The notes: generated by a model not told the origin, from the letters alone. A stretch of 64,000 nucleotides of DNA from Coptis chinensis (GCA_015680905.1 CM027380.1:38742001-38806000), one strand, 5' to 3'. Positions 46,797 through 58,905 are shown, numbered from the stretch's first letter. Translations and numbers: made by a program.

Positions 46797-48292
46797 TGAT
46801 AAAAGCTCAAAACTTTAGTTTTCACCCTTAAAAATAATACTTTTAGACCAATTATGCAAGTAATAAATAAGAGTTAATTTTGATTATATGCTTTTATGTA
46901 TTACAAGCATTGAAGTCAATTATGTGCAGAAATGTACCACTTTGGTGAGATAAAGGAGCAAGGGTTGGTTGCTAAGAATTTCTGTGATTAAAGGCCAAGA
47001 TTCAAGGAGAAAAAGCCTTTGTAAAGCTCGGTCAAAAGTTGAAAAGTCAAAGTCCACGCGGGTAGAAACAACACATAAAAGTCAACATAACTTCTGAAGA
47101 CCGTATCTTTGGAATCAAGCCTCGGAATTGGTCCTACCTTATGTCAAAACGATCGGCTCGGAAAGGGATTTCCAATGGTCTAAGCCTTGACCCAATCAAA
47201 GGAACAAAAGTGGATGAAAAGTATGTTGAAGTCAAAGCGAGCTGAAAAAGGCTCTGTAGACTGAAGAAATTGGGCTTTGGGCTCAATTTTCCGACCCAAA
47301 ACATGGCTCCTCAGCCCATGCACGAAAATGTAAATCTGGTCTCCTCCATTTCCACACACAAGACTTAACTCTAAAGCATGAATTAGGTTAGGTAGTAAGT
47401 AGCCATTAGAGCATATTGCTAGATCTAGTTTTACATCAAATTATTTAGTTTTTCTATTACCTTGTTTTAATTTGGATTATTGAATGATTGTTAATTTTTA
47501 TTTAGATTAATAAAAATAGTTAGTTCTTCATAATTTCAGTTTTTGTTATTTAAAATTACTTAGATCTAATTTTGATTCTTAGTTATTAATCATTTCTTAG
47601 TTGTTAAGTTAGATTTGAATTATTGATTAGTTCAATTTAGTAAAGTTATAACCTTTATATGATGTCTTGTTTGAATTCCATGAGAAATGATAGTTTTATG
47701 AATCAAGGTTAAGCCTCCATTAGAGGGGTTTGATAAAGTCTTGATGAAAACTTGATTGTGTAGTGTAGAATCGTTGTAAGAGTCTATTCCACTCTAGAAG
47801 GTAGTTGATTCACCATGAGAATGGGTAGAACTTTCTCACATGCTAGTCATTAGTTGGTAGAGATTGCCATGAATGATTAGGGATTAGAACAACCAATTCT
47901 TATCGTAAGAACGTAAGAATTTGATTACAACAATCTATGCTAGTTTATTAAGTTGGATTCAAGGTGGATTCAATCAACCCTAATCCGTTATCTAAATTCA
48001 AACCTTAGTATTTCTGTTATTTCGTTATTCATATCTTGTTAGTTCAATTCACATCTTAGTATAAAATTCCCACCGTTACTATCACTAACTTTGGCTAGGA
48101 CTGATAATATTATAAAACATTGAATGCTAAAGAACTAGGAGTAGAACGAATCTTCTACTCTACTTTGTTTCGATAGATTCGATAGTAGAATAATCTTTAA
48201 TAAATAAGTCTCCAAGTCCAATTTTAGTTTTACTTGCATTTAGTTTCATCGCTTATTTGTGAGTAATACTATTCAATTTTTACATTTTATCA
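46797..48292 (+). mobile_element. Solo LTR, 1496 bp, with GTTTT target duplication
   Basis: TGATAAAAGCTCAAAACT to TTTTATCA, flanked by GTTTT at 46792-46796 and 48293-48297. No PBS or polypurine tract adjoins either end, as expected of a solo LTR. It belongs to the E1/E6 LTR group and is a full-length member. Confidence 0.88.
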
Positions 48293-48297
48293 GTTTT

Positions 48298-48930
48298 CAT
48301 TGACTTGGGAAGTTCAAGTGTGTGAGGCAAGTTGGGAATCATAGCTCACACACTTTGGATCAACTTGGTAATCAACACTCTAAATCCTTTTGACTCTAGT
48401 TAATCTAGATTATCAATATAAAACTAGTTAATCTAGTAGATTAGTTTAGTTTTAAGTTTTAGGCCCTTAAAGGCAAAGTTATCTAAATTATCAAAAACCC
48501 AACTTGTGGGCTTTTTAAGTGGGCCTTTATTATAACTTAAAACAGGGTAAAGCTTGAAAGGTTAGGCCTGATTTTCAGATCACGCACCAACTGAAGTCGC
48601 CTTCTCCTCAAACAGCGTGAAAGCACGGCTTGAGAGGTAAATTCTAAACCTTCTCGATGCCCAAATAGAGGATACCTTGTGTGTTCAAGCATGCTTACGT
48701 GATTGTTTCAAATTTAATTTATGCACTGCAATTTGCATTCGCGCATAAGGCTGAACCTGAGCCACATAACAACCATTGAGAAGTCACTCCCCAATGTAGG
48801 TAAATTAGACGTTGCTTGATTCTTGAAGCCCTAGACCAAAAAAATGAATTAAAATCAATTAACTAGAGCCCAAAGTAGTCACGCTCCTCCAAAAAAGGAC
48901 AAAAATATAGCCACGAGGATTTAGAGTAAT
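48298..48930. other. Unassigned sequence
   Basis: No coding or repeat signature recognised between the solo LTR and the LINE tail. Part may be 5' LINE sequence too diverged to read. Confidence 0.5.
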
Positions 48931-49181
48931 CAGTTACCAGATTCCGGAGGATTTATATCATTCTCTCATGTTTATAGAGAAGTGAACCGAGCTGCGGACT
49001 ATTTAGCTTCTCATCATGACGCATCTAACTTTGTTGTACAGTTTGTCCCTCCACTAGATCATAGATTGCAATGTATTGTAAATGATGATGCAAGTGGACA
49101 AACTTATGTACGAAACAGTTGAATCAATACAGGTGGGGGTCTGCCTAACCCTAGCTTAATTTTGAAAAAAAAAAAAAAAAA
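48931..49181 (+). mobile_element. LINE 3' tail with RNase H end and poly(A)
   Basis: Plus-strand coding end SFSHVYREVNRAADYLASHH then a stop near 49120. HVYREVNRAADYLA is the typical C-terminal RNase H motif of plant L1 LINEs. Poly(A) of 17 lies at 49165-49181. It joins directly to mid-LTR sequence of E6, so a 5'-truncated LINE landed in the LTR, but the LTR's first half is not on the other side. Confidence 0.8.
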
Positions 49182-49722
49182 GATATAGTTAGAGAATCTA
49201 GAATAGAAAGTAGCCATTAAAATAGCTTGTAGATCTAGTTTTTGAATTCAATTAGTTAAATTAATTAGTTTCATACATTGTTTTAGATTAATTCTTTGAA
49301 TCATAGTTCTTCATTGATTAGATAAATAAAATAGTTATTTCTTGTTCATTTCGATTTTGTCATTTAAAATTGTTAGATCTAATTTCAGTTGTTGTTATTT
49401 AATTCTAAGTTATTAATTTAGAATTCAATTATTCTTTAGTTAAATTTAATAAAGTTATAATCTTTATATTACGTCTAGTTTTAATTCACATCGTCGTATA
49501 ATTCCCACCATTGCTCTCATTAGACTTTGAATAGATTAGTCAATCTAGGAAACTTGAATGCTAAAGAACTAAGAGTGGAACGAACTTTTTACTCCACTCT
49601 ATTTCGATAGAATTGAGAGTATAGAAATCTTTGATAGCAACACGTAATTAAGTTTAGTATCACTTGCGTTTTGAGTTTCATCGTTCATTTCGTAGGTAAA
49701 TTATTCAATTTTACATTTATCA
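49182..49722 (+). repeat. E6 5' LTR, right-hand remnant
   Basis: Matches 62297-62832 at about 97%. The left half of the LTR is missing; a LINE poly(A) tail abuts at 49181. Confidence 0.88.
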
Positions 49723-49724
49723 AA

Positions 49725-49737
49725 TGGCGCCGCTGCC
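49725..49737 (+). promoter_or_regulatory. E6 primer-binding site (tRNA-Asp)
   Basis: TGGCGCCGCTGCC, two bases after the LTR end. It complements the tRNA-Asp 3' end with one mismatch in 13. Confidence 0.85.
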
Positions 49738-49868
49738 ATCTTAGTACTCTTTAGTATTGTTTTCTGTAGACTTGATAGTTTTTCAAAGTCCCATAACCCA
49801 CCCACCCTTGTTTGGATTCTCACTGTGGTTGTCTATTTCAGCTTTGCAAGTTTCCACGAAAAATTACT

Positions 49869-50092
49869 CGGAGCGCACTTGCGCCCTGGGCAAGCCGGAG
49901 GGGAGCGCACCTTACGCCCACACGCCTGGAATCCCACCTTTTGGCTAAGCGCCACATGTGCCCTACCAAGGCCAACTTGGAGCGCTACCTATGCCCATAC
50001 GCCTGGAATCCTACCTTTTGCCTGAGCGCGACCTGCGCCCTGCCTAGGCATATTCTAAGCGCACCCGCGCCCTCTGCTGAAACTGCCCGATT
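49869..50092 (+). repeat. Alternating GAGCGC leader repeat of E6
   Basis: Units of about 33 bp (GAGCGC-n-ACCTGCGCCCT, then CCAAGGC-type) alternate with units of about 44 bp (GAGCGC...GCCCACACGCCTGGAAT, then ACCTTTTG). Six units can be counted. Most begin with a possible GCGC-loop-GCGC hairpin. The array lies between PBS and gag, in the genomic RNA leader. Confidence 0.85.
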
Positions 50093-50299
50093 TCCACAGG
50101 TTTGTTTCAAACTTCCATTTCTTCAAAGTTTTCAATGTTCTAACTTGTTATATACACTGAGCACACGTAAACAAGATGCTATTCATAAGCGAAGCAAGGA
50201 GGCTTTTAGGTACTCTTTTCTTCCACACCTCGCATCTTCTGTTAGAGGTTCTTACTAGCATATCAGGATTGTTTGGAGCGTTGTTGTGTTTCATTAATA

Positions 50300-52190
50300 T
50301 TGGTCTTAGCCTTGCATGAGATTAAGGTCGGGCCAAAGAAAAACACCTAACGTAATAAACCGACAAAGGCAACAAACAAGTCTTTCTAGTATACCACTCA
50401 CTACACCTCTAGCTAGCATACCACACACACCACCTGAAGTAATGACTGAAGAAAAAGAGTCTCCTCTCTCTGACTTTTACAAAGCCTTGAATGATAGCCT
50501 TAAATCTTGCATCGTTCTATCAGACCCAGTGGGGGATTTTCAAATTCCCCCAAATATATTTAATTTGTTACCCGTTTTTCATGGGTTAGACCATGAAAAA
50601 CCTTATCAGCACATGCATAGGATTGACCAAGTCCTTACTACATTCCACCATCCTACGGTAGGTGTTGAACAAATTAAACTAAGGGTATTTTCCTTCACCT
50701 TAGCCTATAAGGCGGCGTTTTGGTTAACTGCCCAAGCGCCTAATTCTGTGGACTCATGGGCTAAACTTGTTCAACTATTCATGGAACATTTTTATCCACC
50801 ACTGAAGATCGATGAAATGCTTTCCAAGATTCATTTCTTTTGACAGAATCCTCATGAATCATTTTCAGAGGCTTGGAATCGTTTCACCGATCTACTTATA
50901 AAGTGTCCACACCATAACCTCACGAAAGACACGTTAGTTCGTGCCTTTTTAAAAGGACTTCTACACCACCATAAAGAAGTCCTTGACATAATGAATGGGG
51001 GTAGTTTCTTAAGTAAAGGAGCCTCAGAGGCTTATAAATTTTTAGAAGATCAAACTAAGCGGAATAATAATTGGGGTAGACCCGATCCAGAACTTAAAAA
51101 TTTAATAGAATATCTAACAAAGGTAGAGGCTATTTCTGTCCAACAAAAACCTATCCCCGTCATGAATGTCAACTCCAACCCATGTAATTTCTGTTTGAGT
51201 CCAGAGCACCCCGACTCCTATTGTCCTTTCGTTTACGAACAACAAATATTACAACAAGATAACGTTTGCTCAATTAATAGTTATCCTATTCCTAACGCCC
51301 CTTGGAGACAACACCCCAACTTCAGTTGGAGAAATAATCAACAAGTAACAACTCTAGGATTTAATAATAAAAATGTTAGGCAAGCAAACAATTATAACCA
51401 ACCTCCACTACGACAAGGACAAGGTCAGGGTAATTATAATAATTATAACAACCAAGCGCAACCACGACAAGGTCAAGCACAATGTCAGGGTAATTATAAT
51501 AATTATAACAATAATAATTATAATGCAAATCGAGGTATCGTTCCGATTAATAATAATAACTATCACAACCCACCCATAAATAATCAACATGACATAGTTC
51601 TTGTCACACAACCTATAGCTAACACTCTTCCACAACCGGATCGTTTCGATACCTTTATGCAATCTCAACAACAGATTTTGCAAGCTATCCAACTTTCCTT
51701 ACAGCAGCTAGCTCAAGAGAAAGTACAATCCAAAGGTGTGTTTCCAAGACAAGTGATACCTAATCCTAAAACACCAAACACAGCCTTTGAGGTGAACAGT
51801 AATACTAGTACGGAAAATGTAAACGTAGGTGAGCTAAATGCCGTCACCACTCTCCGTTCTGGTAGAGTGGTTGACAACAATGTAACTATGCCAATAGTTA
51901 CCCCACAAGTAGTCCCTACACAGGAGATTGAACTAGATACCGAAATGGAAACTGAATAGCCTACCCCTGTTGAGGTACCAGTTAAACCACAACCTAAGAA
52001 ACAAAAAGCAAAGGTTAGACATCCAGTTGAACCATACGCTAAGCATAGAGAGACACCACCGTTTCCCCATAAATTAGCTATATTAAACAGAGATACAAAC
52101 TTTGACGAGATTAGGGAAGTATTCAAGAATCTAACGATTAACCTACCCTTTCTCGAAGCAATTAAAAAATTACCTCACCACGCTAAGTTT
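50300..52190 (+). mobile_element. E6 gag
   Basis: Opens MRLRSGQRK, followed by the capsid-like region (PNIFNLLPVFHGLDHEKPYQ, MEHFYPPLK, CPHHNLTKDTLV), GASEAYKFLEDQTKRNNNWG, a knuckle (CNFCLSPEHPDSYCP, near 51185) and a long Asn/Gln-rich linker (about 51390-51600) with repeated GNYNNYNN. The end has TLRSGRVV, then IKKLPHHAKFLKE before the protease. Athila-type gag; forms the particle and binds RNA. It is a fossil with few breaks and is very close to the E1 gag. Confidence 0.9.
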
Positions 52191-55100
52191 CTTAAGGAGT
52201 TGTACACTACTAGGCGTAGGACAAATATTCCTAAAGACGCCTTTCTAACTAAACAATTTCCAACTTTAACAGAACATAATGGAATTGTGAAGTACAAGGA
52301 CCCTGGTCGTCCTACTGTACAATGCACCTTAGGAGATTCTCACACGACCACCACTTTATTAGACCTGGGGGCAAGTGTCAACTTACTCCCGTATTATTTA
52401 TACAAACAAATAGGTCTACAAGAGATGCAACCTACTCAAATGACGTTGCAATTAGCAGATAGGTCTATTAAGTATCCTAAAGGTGTGGTTAAAAACGTGC
52501 TAGTTAAGGTCCAGGATTTCTACTATCCTGCTGATTTTGTTATCCTCGATATAGAAGTCGTTAATGACTCTGTTCCGATCATCTTAAGGCGTCCATTTTT
52601 GGCAACTGCCAACACGCTTATAAACTGCCAAAATGGTTCGATGTCCTTGTCTTTTGGCCATCTTTTGGTTGAGGTAAATGTTTTTAAAATGATGAAACAG
52701 TTACCAGATTCATCTATAGATGGAGAGATTAGCATGATCGAGAGCTTAGCGCAAGATTATTTTAATAACATGTTTCCAGAAAACCATATGCATAAATTCC
52801 TTTCTTTTGGAAGTTCAGATTTTGTCGATGACTCCTACGTACAAGAAGTTAATACCATCTTCGAGTCTACACAAATCGTAGAACCTTCGGTTGCTCCATA
52901 TATAGAGTTTGAAGACCTGCTGCCTAAGCAAGTATTCATTACTCAAGATGAGGACACCCCAGAAGCTTTTATCGACATACCAACCACCCCGATACTTAAA
53001 CCTCTTCCTCCTGAGTTAAAATATATTCAACTTGATCCGGATGGTAGCCATCCGGTAATTATATCTTCTCTGTTATCTAAGGAGGAAGAGACATGTTTAA
53101 TCAGGGTGGTTAAGGAACATCGTTCTGCGATTGGTTGGTCCCTAGCCGATATTAAGGAAATTGACCCTAATGTGTGCACTCACCGTATCCATTTGGAGGA
53201 TAACGCAAAGACTTCTCGTGAACCTCGATTAATCGTTTGAACTCGGCCATGAAAGAAGTGGTCGGGGAAGAAGTTTTACGGTTACTTGATGCGGGTATCA
53301 TATACCAAATCTCTGGTAGCGAATGGGTCAGTCCCATTCATGTAGTTCCAAAAAAATCAGGGATTACAATGGTACGTAATGCCAAGGTTGAATATGTTGC
53401 CACACATGGTCCTATGAAATGGAGGATCTGTATTGATTACAGACGTTTAATTGCCATGACATGAAAGGATCATTTTCCATTACCCTTTATAGATCAGATG
53501 CTAAAACGTCTAGCTGGTCATGCTTTTTACTATTTTTTGGATGGCTACTCTGGCTATTTCCAAATTATTATTAATATTGATGACCAAGAAAAGACTACCT
53601 TTACATGTCTTTTTGGAACATACGCCTATAAACGAATGCCTTTTGGCCTTTCTAATGCTCCTGGTACCTTCCAGTGGTGTATGCTTCATATATTTAGTGA
53701 CACGGTAGAGCGTTTCATGAAAGTATTCATGGATGATTTTCTATCTATGGAGACTCTTTCACTGACTACATGTCTAACCTATCTAAGATTTTGACACGGT
53801 GTGAAGAGAAGAGTCTAGTTTTAAATTATGAAAAATGTCATTTCATGGTAAAAAAGGGCATAGTACTAGGTCACATTGTATCTAGTGATGGTATAGAAGT
53901 TGATAAGGCCAAACTAGATAAGATAGCGACTCTACCTATACCACGGATTGTCCGTGATATTAGAGCCTTTCTAGGCCATGCAGGTTTTTATAGGCGTTTT
54001 ATCAAAGATTTTTCGAAAATAGCTAGGCCACTAACTAATCTGCTTTTAAAGGTTGCCATCTTTGATTTTAATTTTAACTGTAAACAGGCTTTTGAAATTT
54101 TAAAAGCCGCCTTAACTTCTGCACCCATTATACAGCCTTCTGATTGGTCTAAACCTTTCGAACTCATGTGTGATGCTAGTGATTATGCAGTTGGTGTTGT
54201 CATGGGACAAAAACTAGATAATAAATGCACTGTTATTTATTATGCTAGTAAAACTCTAAACGATGCTCAAAGGAATTATACAACTACTGAAAAAGAATTC
54301 TTAGCTGTCGTTTATGCTTTAGATAAGTTTCGTCCTTATTTGGTTGGTTCTAAGACCCTAGTTTACACCGACCATGCAGCCCTTAGGTACCTTCTGGCAA
54401 AGAAGGATGCTAAGCAGAGATTAATCCGATGGATTCTCCTCCTGCAAGAGTTCACATTAGAAATAAAGGACAAAAGAGGGGTCGAAAACGTAGTTGCCGA
54501 CCACTTATCTAGACTGACAAACGACGATGAGTATTTGTATGCAATTTTTTCTACACCATGGTATGCTGACATCGTGAATTATTTAGTGGCTGATGCTATT
54601 CCTTATGATTGGTCAAGAAGTGAACATAAGAAGTTCTTGGCCATAGTTAAGCTATACTACTGGGATGAGCCCTACCTTTTTAAGTATTGTACGGATCAGA
54701 TTATTCGTCGTTGTATTCCCCAGTGGGAATATAATGAGGTTCTCTCATTCTGCCATGAAAAGGAGTGTGGTGGCCATTTTAGTGGTATGAAAATAGCTGC
54801 TAAAATTCTACAATGTAGTTTTTATTGGCCTACTCTCTTTAAAGATACCCAAGTGCATTGCAAGGCGTGCATTCATTGCCAACAACTTGGGCGAATCACA
54901 AAGCATAATATGATGCCATTGAATCCAATCATGGTGGTAGAAATTTTTGACGTATGGGGCATTGATTTCATGGGTCCCTTTCTAGTTTCCCACGGCTTCA
55001 TCTATATTCTAGTTATCATGGACTACGTGTCTAAATGGATAGAGGCCATGGCTTGCCGTAGCAATGACCATAAGACAGTTGTGTTTTTTGTTAAAGAGTA

Positions 55101-55850
55101 TATTTTCTGTCGATTTGGCATTTCCAAGGCCATCATTAGTGATGGTGGAACACATTTTTGCAATAGAGTTGTTGCATCTCTTGTGAAGAAATATGGAGTT
55201 ACACATAAGGTAGCAACTCCGTATCATCCACAAACTAGCGGACAAGTAGAAGTTTCTAATAGGGAAATCAAAAAGATCTTAGAAACAACTGTAAATCCAG
55301 ATAGGAAAGACTGGTCAAAGCGTCTATCTGATGCCTTATGGGCATATAGGACTACTTTCAAAACTCCTATAGGTATGTCTCCCTTTAGACTTGTATTTGG
55401 TTAACCATGTCATTTGCCCGTTGAATTGGAGCACCGTGCTATGTAGGCTATAAAAAGCCTTAACTTCAATTTTGATGAGGCGGGTGTCAAGCGCAAGTTG
55501 CAATTGAATGAGCTTGAAGAAATCCGTAGCGATTCTTATGACCTCGCAAAGGATTATAAAGCTAACATGAAACGTATTCATGATAAGCAAATTTTGCACA
55601 AAGAGTTTGTGGTAGGTCAAAAGGTCTTACTTTACAATTCCCGTCTACATATTTTTCCAGGGAAATTAAAAACCCGTTGGACTGGTCCTTTTCTGGTTAC
55701 TGAAGTCACCCCTTACGGGGCAATCACCTTGGTAAATCCCAAGGACAACAATACCTTTCAAGTAAATGGCCAACGGTTGAAACATTTTCATGAGCTATTG
55801 TCCCCTGATGTAGAGGAAGTTCTTTTACATGATCCTGTCTATGAGGACTG
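52191..55850 (+). mobile_element. E6 pol: protease, reverse transcriptase, RNase H, integrase
   Basis: Domain order is that of Ty3/gypsy. Protease at about 52300-52680 (LLDLGASVNLLPY, PFLATANTLINC). Reverse transcriptase at about 53100-53950 ([39 protein letters not shown]). RNase H at about 54150-54520 ([28 protein letters not shown]). Integrase from about 54690, with the zinc-binding [11 protein letters not shown] and CKACIHCQ, then [16 protein letters not shown] and [12 protein letters not shown], and the Athila/Tat C-terminal [11 protein letters not shown] and [18 protein letters not shown]. It copies and integrates the element. A handful of breaks; not functional as it stands. Confidence 0.92.
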
Positions 55851-56894
55851 ACCTTTTTCATTGGTGTACTTCCTTTCATATCCATATATTGGTAAGTGCA
55901 CCATTAAGATAACCGGGCCTTCCCTATGGAGTGTGTGGTTGTAAGTACCGGATCCTAAGTCCACGTTTAACATAATTCACGTTTTCTACTCTTACATGTT
56001 TTCTCGGGTTTTGAGTCATGTCCCTCTATGGTGTGAATTATGCATTTAATGCTTTCTTGTTTTCTTATATTAAATTTTATTCATAAAAATTTAAAAAAAA
56101 ATTGTTAAAATCACAAACATAGTAAGTTAAGAAGTCTCGGGAATCTGACTTTCAAAGACCCACTTTTTAAAACAAATTTTCTCAACTGTGTGTCTAAAAT
56201 TTGTTTGGGGGTGGGGTGTTCATTCCATCCTGGATTATTCAACTCTCTAGTTGTGTTGGTTAGACCATTTAATTGTATTACGATTCGGGTTGACATTATC
56301 TATGAAATTAGATTTCATTCGTTCGCATAACTTACGTCATGCACGCACTTTGAGGCATTTTCCATCTTCTTACATGTTACTAATGGTCGGACTAGAGAGT
56401 TTTATGGATCATTGGATTGGAAATTCTCTCCTGATCATTTCCATACTTCATTCGCAAAAATTGGCCTGGTAACGAAGCGACAATTTAAGTTTGAAGTTAC
56501 GCGAAATATCGAAAAATCAAAATCCGAAAATCAAGTGGGCTTGGGCCCAACTTCGCACGCACGTGCAGCGCACATGCATCTCTTTCCTTCACACCAACAG
56601 TCGCAATTCCATTCTCCAAACTGCCATTACCAAACATCAAAGCTTTAAAAACCTAACCTTAAAAAAAATAAAATAAGAAACCTAAATACACCTACGCCCA
56701 AAGTTAAAACCCACCCCAAATCTCCTCCTAGCTACAACGACCACCACCTCCACCAACTTAAACAACTAAACACCACCAAAAATTCAAAAATTTCGATTGC
56801 CACCACCACCACCGTGCCTCCTGCCATTATTTTTAGTTAGGGTGTTTCAAAACAAGTCCCCTACCTTATTCAAACCCACACATCTTATAAAAAC
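55851..56894 (+). mobile_element. E6 post-pol spacer
   Basis: Non-coding. It shares the GGGAATCTGACTTTCAAAGA to GTTTGGGGGTGG (56203-56214) block with both inverted-repeat arms (near 34893 and 41388). An ACC/CAC-rich pyrimidine stretch at 56700-56820 precedes ORF3-1. Short ORFs here are not convincing. Confidence 0.7.
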
Positions 56895-58020
56895 TCCAAT
56901 GGCTCAAAGACGTTGGATATTGCCGGAGCAGGCTTTTACTGCCGACCACTTCATGTCGTTTTATGGTGACGAGATGGTTAGGAGAGACTGGAGTGGTTTG
57001 TGGTACTCGACAGACGATTTTTACCATGAAGATTTGGTCCGAGAGTTTTATAGGACGAGGGAGCTAAATAGGGATCAAATTTTTGTTAAGGTGGCTGGGA
57101 GGAGGAGAGAGGTTACTACTGGGTTGTTGGTTGAGATTTTAGGCATTCCACCTAGACACCATCTTGATGCCACATTACAGGGTTCCTAGTTTACTGCTGT
57201 AGAACCTTCGATGACCGCGACTGTTGCGGAAAGGAACTACAATGCGAGCTCGCATTGTGTTCACCAGTCATCTCTCCGAACTAACTAGCTGGCTGTAGCT
57301 CAGTGGATTGGTAGGAATGTCATAGGGAAAGAGAAAGTCAGTGATATCGGTCTAAGCTGCCTTCACGTTCTATGGATACTCCAGGAGCAGAAGTATGAGT
57401 TCTGTATTTTGGAGTTTTTGCGTAACATGATTATGGGAGTTGGAAACAGTATTGCACCTCTCCCTGTTTTGATAATGAAGATCATGATAACCTTGAGTGC
57501 GACTCCGAGGTCTGATAGGATTTGCCTGAAGGAGCACCAAAATCATCATATTTATACGGAGTGTATCCAGAGAGTTTGGAGGTTGCCTGAAGAGAGGGTA
57601 GTCGAGGAGAGTGACTCGGAGGACGAGGATGACACGACATGTTTTGATGTCGATGCCTTGGAGAGGTGTAGGTCGGATGTAGAACGCATGGCTGTGATTC
57701 ACCGTGGCATGCGTTCTCTCAATACTATTTGTGAAGACCTCCGAACTCGGCAGGCTACCATGCATCATAACTTCGAGACTCGTGCCCGGTGCGAGGATGA
57801 GCGGTGGGAACAGACGAAGGCTGAGATGGACGCTCAACGCTAGTTCCGAGACGACATGCTTGCACGCTTTCCACCCCATGGGGGTTCTTCTTCGTAGAAG
57901 CAGTCTGTGAGGCACGAGCGTTGTCGCCGCAAGACGGATGGCTCTGGCCCATCGGAAGCCCAAGGGCCATCTGCTTCTCGAGCGCATTCCAATACTAGCA
58001 GCGAGTGGTTTAAGGATCTA
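56895..58020 (+). mobile_element. E6 ORF3-1
   Basis: Starts MAQRRWILPEQAFTADHF and continues EMVRRDWSGLW, HEDLVREFYRTRELNRDQIF and LLVEILGIPPRHH, a pattern I associate with the plant putative-transposon-protein domain (Arg-Asp-Trp, then Leu-Val-x-Glu-Phe-Tyr, then a Leu-Gly-Ile-Pro end). Later parts have WILQEQKYEFCILEFLRNMI, ECIQRVWRLPEE and a helical tail with TRQATMHHNFETRARCED. It sits in the post-pol position used by env-like ORFs of Athila, but I see no membrane segment. Role unknown; broken copy. Confidence 0.68.
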
Positions 58021-58501
58021 ATGAGTTGATTTGTTTTATTGTATTTGTTTTTATTTAGTACGGATGTAAAAAGATTAGTTCAGTAATTAAATTTGAATTT
58101 GGTTGTCATACGTTATTTGGAATTCAATTTTAATATAAGTTGGTTAATTTCGAATTATGCGTTATTCTTATCATTAATCCCACCATCCCAAATTGTTTGG
58201 GGGTGGTATTATTTAGCCTAACATAATTCGTTATATGATCATCTATTTTCAGAAGTTGTTTTGGAGTGAGGGTTGAGAATATTGCCGATATGGGCATCGC
58301 TATAAATAGATATTGTGTTAGGATGAAATCTCAATAAATTAGGCAATATCTAACCTAAATTCAACCTAAAAGATATTAGGTTTGTTTTGGAATAGAGAAT
58401 ATGGGTTGTTTCCGTTTTCGGTTTTGGAAATTTTATTATTTCCGGCAATTGCTTTAAAATTTTTTGGATAACTTTCCGATTTGTTTTAGCAACTTAAATC
58501 C

Positions 58502-58509
58502 TATAAAAA
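58502..58509 (+). promoter_or_regulatory. Candidate internal TATA box before ORF3-2
   Basis: TATAAAAA, then CTGCATTCATTCTACACTC and further CT-rich sequence. Conserved with 41962 and 34327. The ORF3-2 start lies about 470 bp downstream. Confidence 0.5.
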
Positions 58510-58699
58510 CTGCATTCATTCTACACTCACAACCCCAACTACATCTCACATTCATCTCTCATGTTTCATTCCCACTTTACCTTATTTTTCCTTCAGCGCC
58601 GGCTTCTCCTCCCGCCCCTCGAAGCGACTCTTGATGGAGCGCCACAGTGAACTCCACCGCTATCGGTGGAATTCTACCACGATTCTACATGACTGCGAC

Positions 58700-58905
58700 C
58701 TCTCCAACCAACACAAACCTGAGCGCCACTTGCGCCCAAAACACTGGAATTCCAGTTTTCATCCTGAGCACACCCCGCGCCCATCCCAGGCTAAAAGTGA
58801 GCGCACCTTGCGCCCAAGTGCCTGGAATTCGAAACTCAATAGAGCGCACCCGTACCCATCCCATGCATACCTTGAGTGCACCTGCGCCCTGACCCCTGTG
58901 GGCAC
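58700..58905 (+). repeat. Alternating GAGCGC repeat before ORF3-2
   Basis: Units start near 58721 (45 bp), 58766 (33), 58799 (43), 58842 (32) and 58874. They follow the same long/short alternation as 49869-50092. Several fold as GCGC-loop-GCGC. Confidence 0.82.

Noticed and set aside
49757-50258. Three overlapping ORFs at 49757-50258
   Set aside because: Leader repeat read in three frames; gag starts downstream.
51373-51692. Ile-rich ORFs on both strands near 51373-51692
   Set aside because: Shadows of the Asn-rich gag linker.
57370-57987. 205-aa minus-strand ORF
   Set aside because: Antisense to ORF3-1, which has the recognisable motifs.
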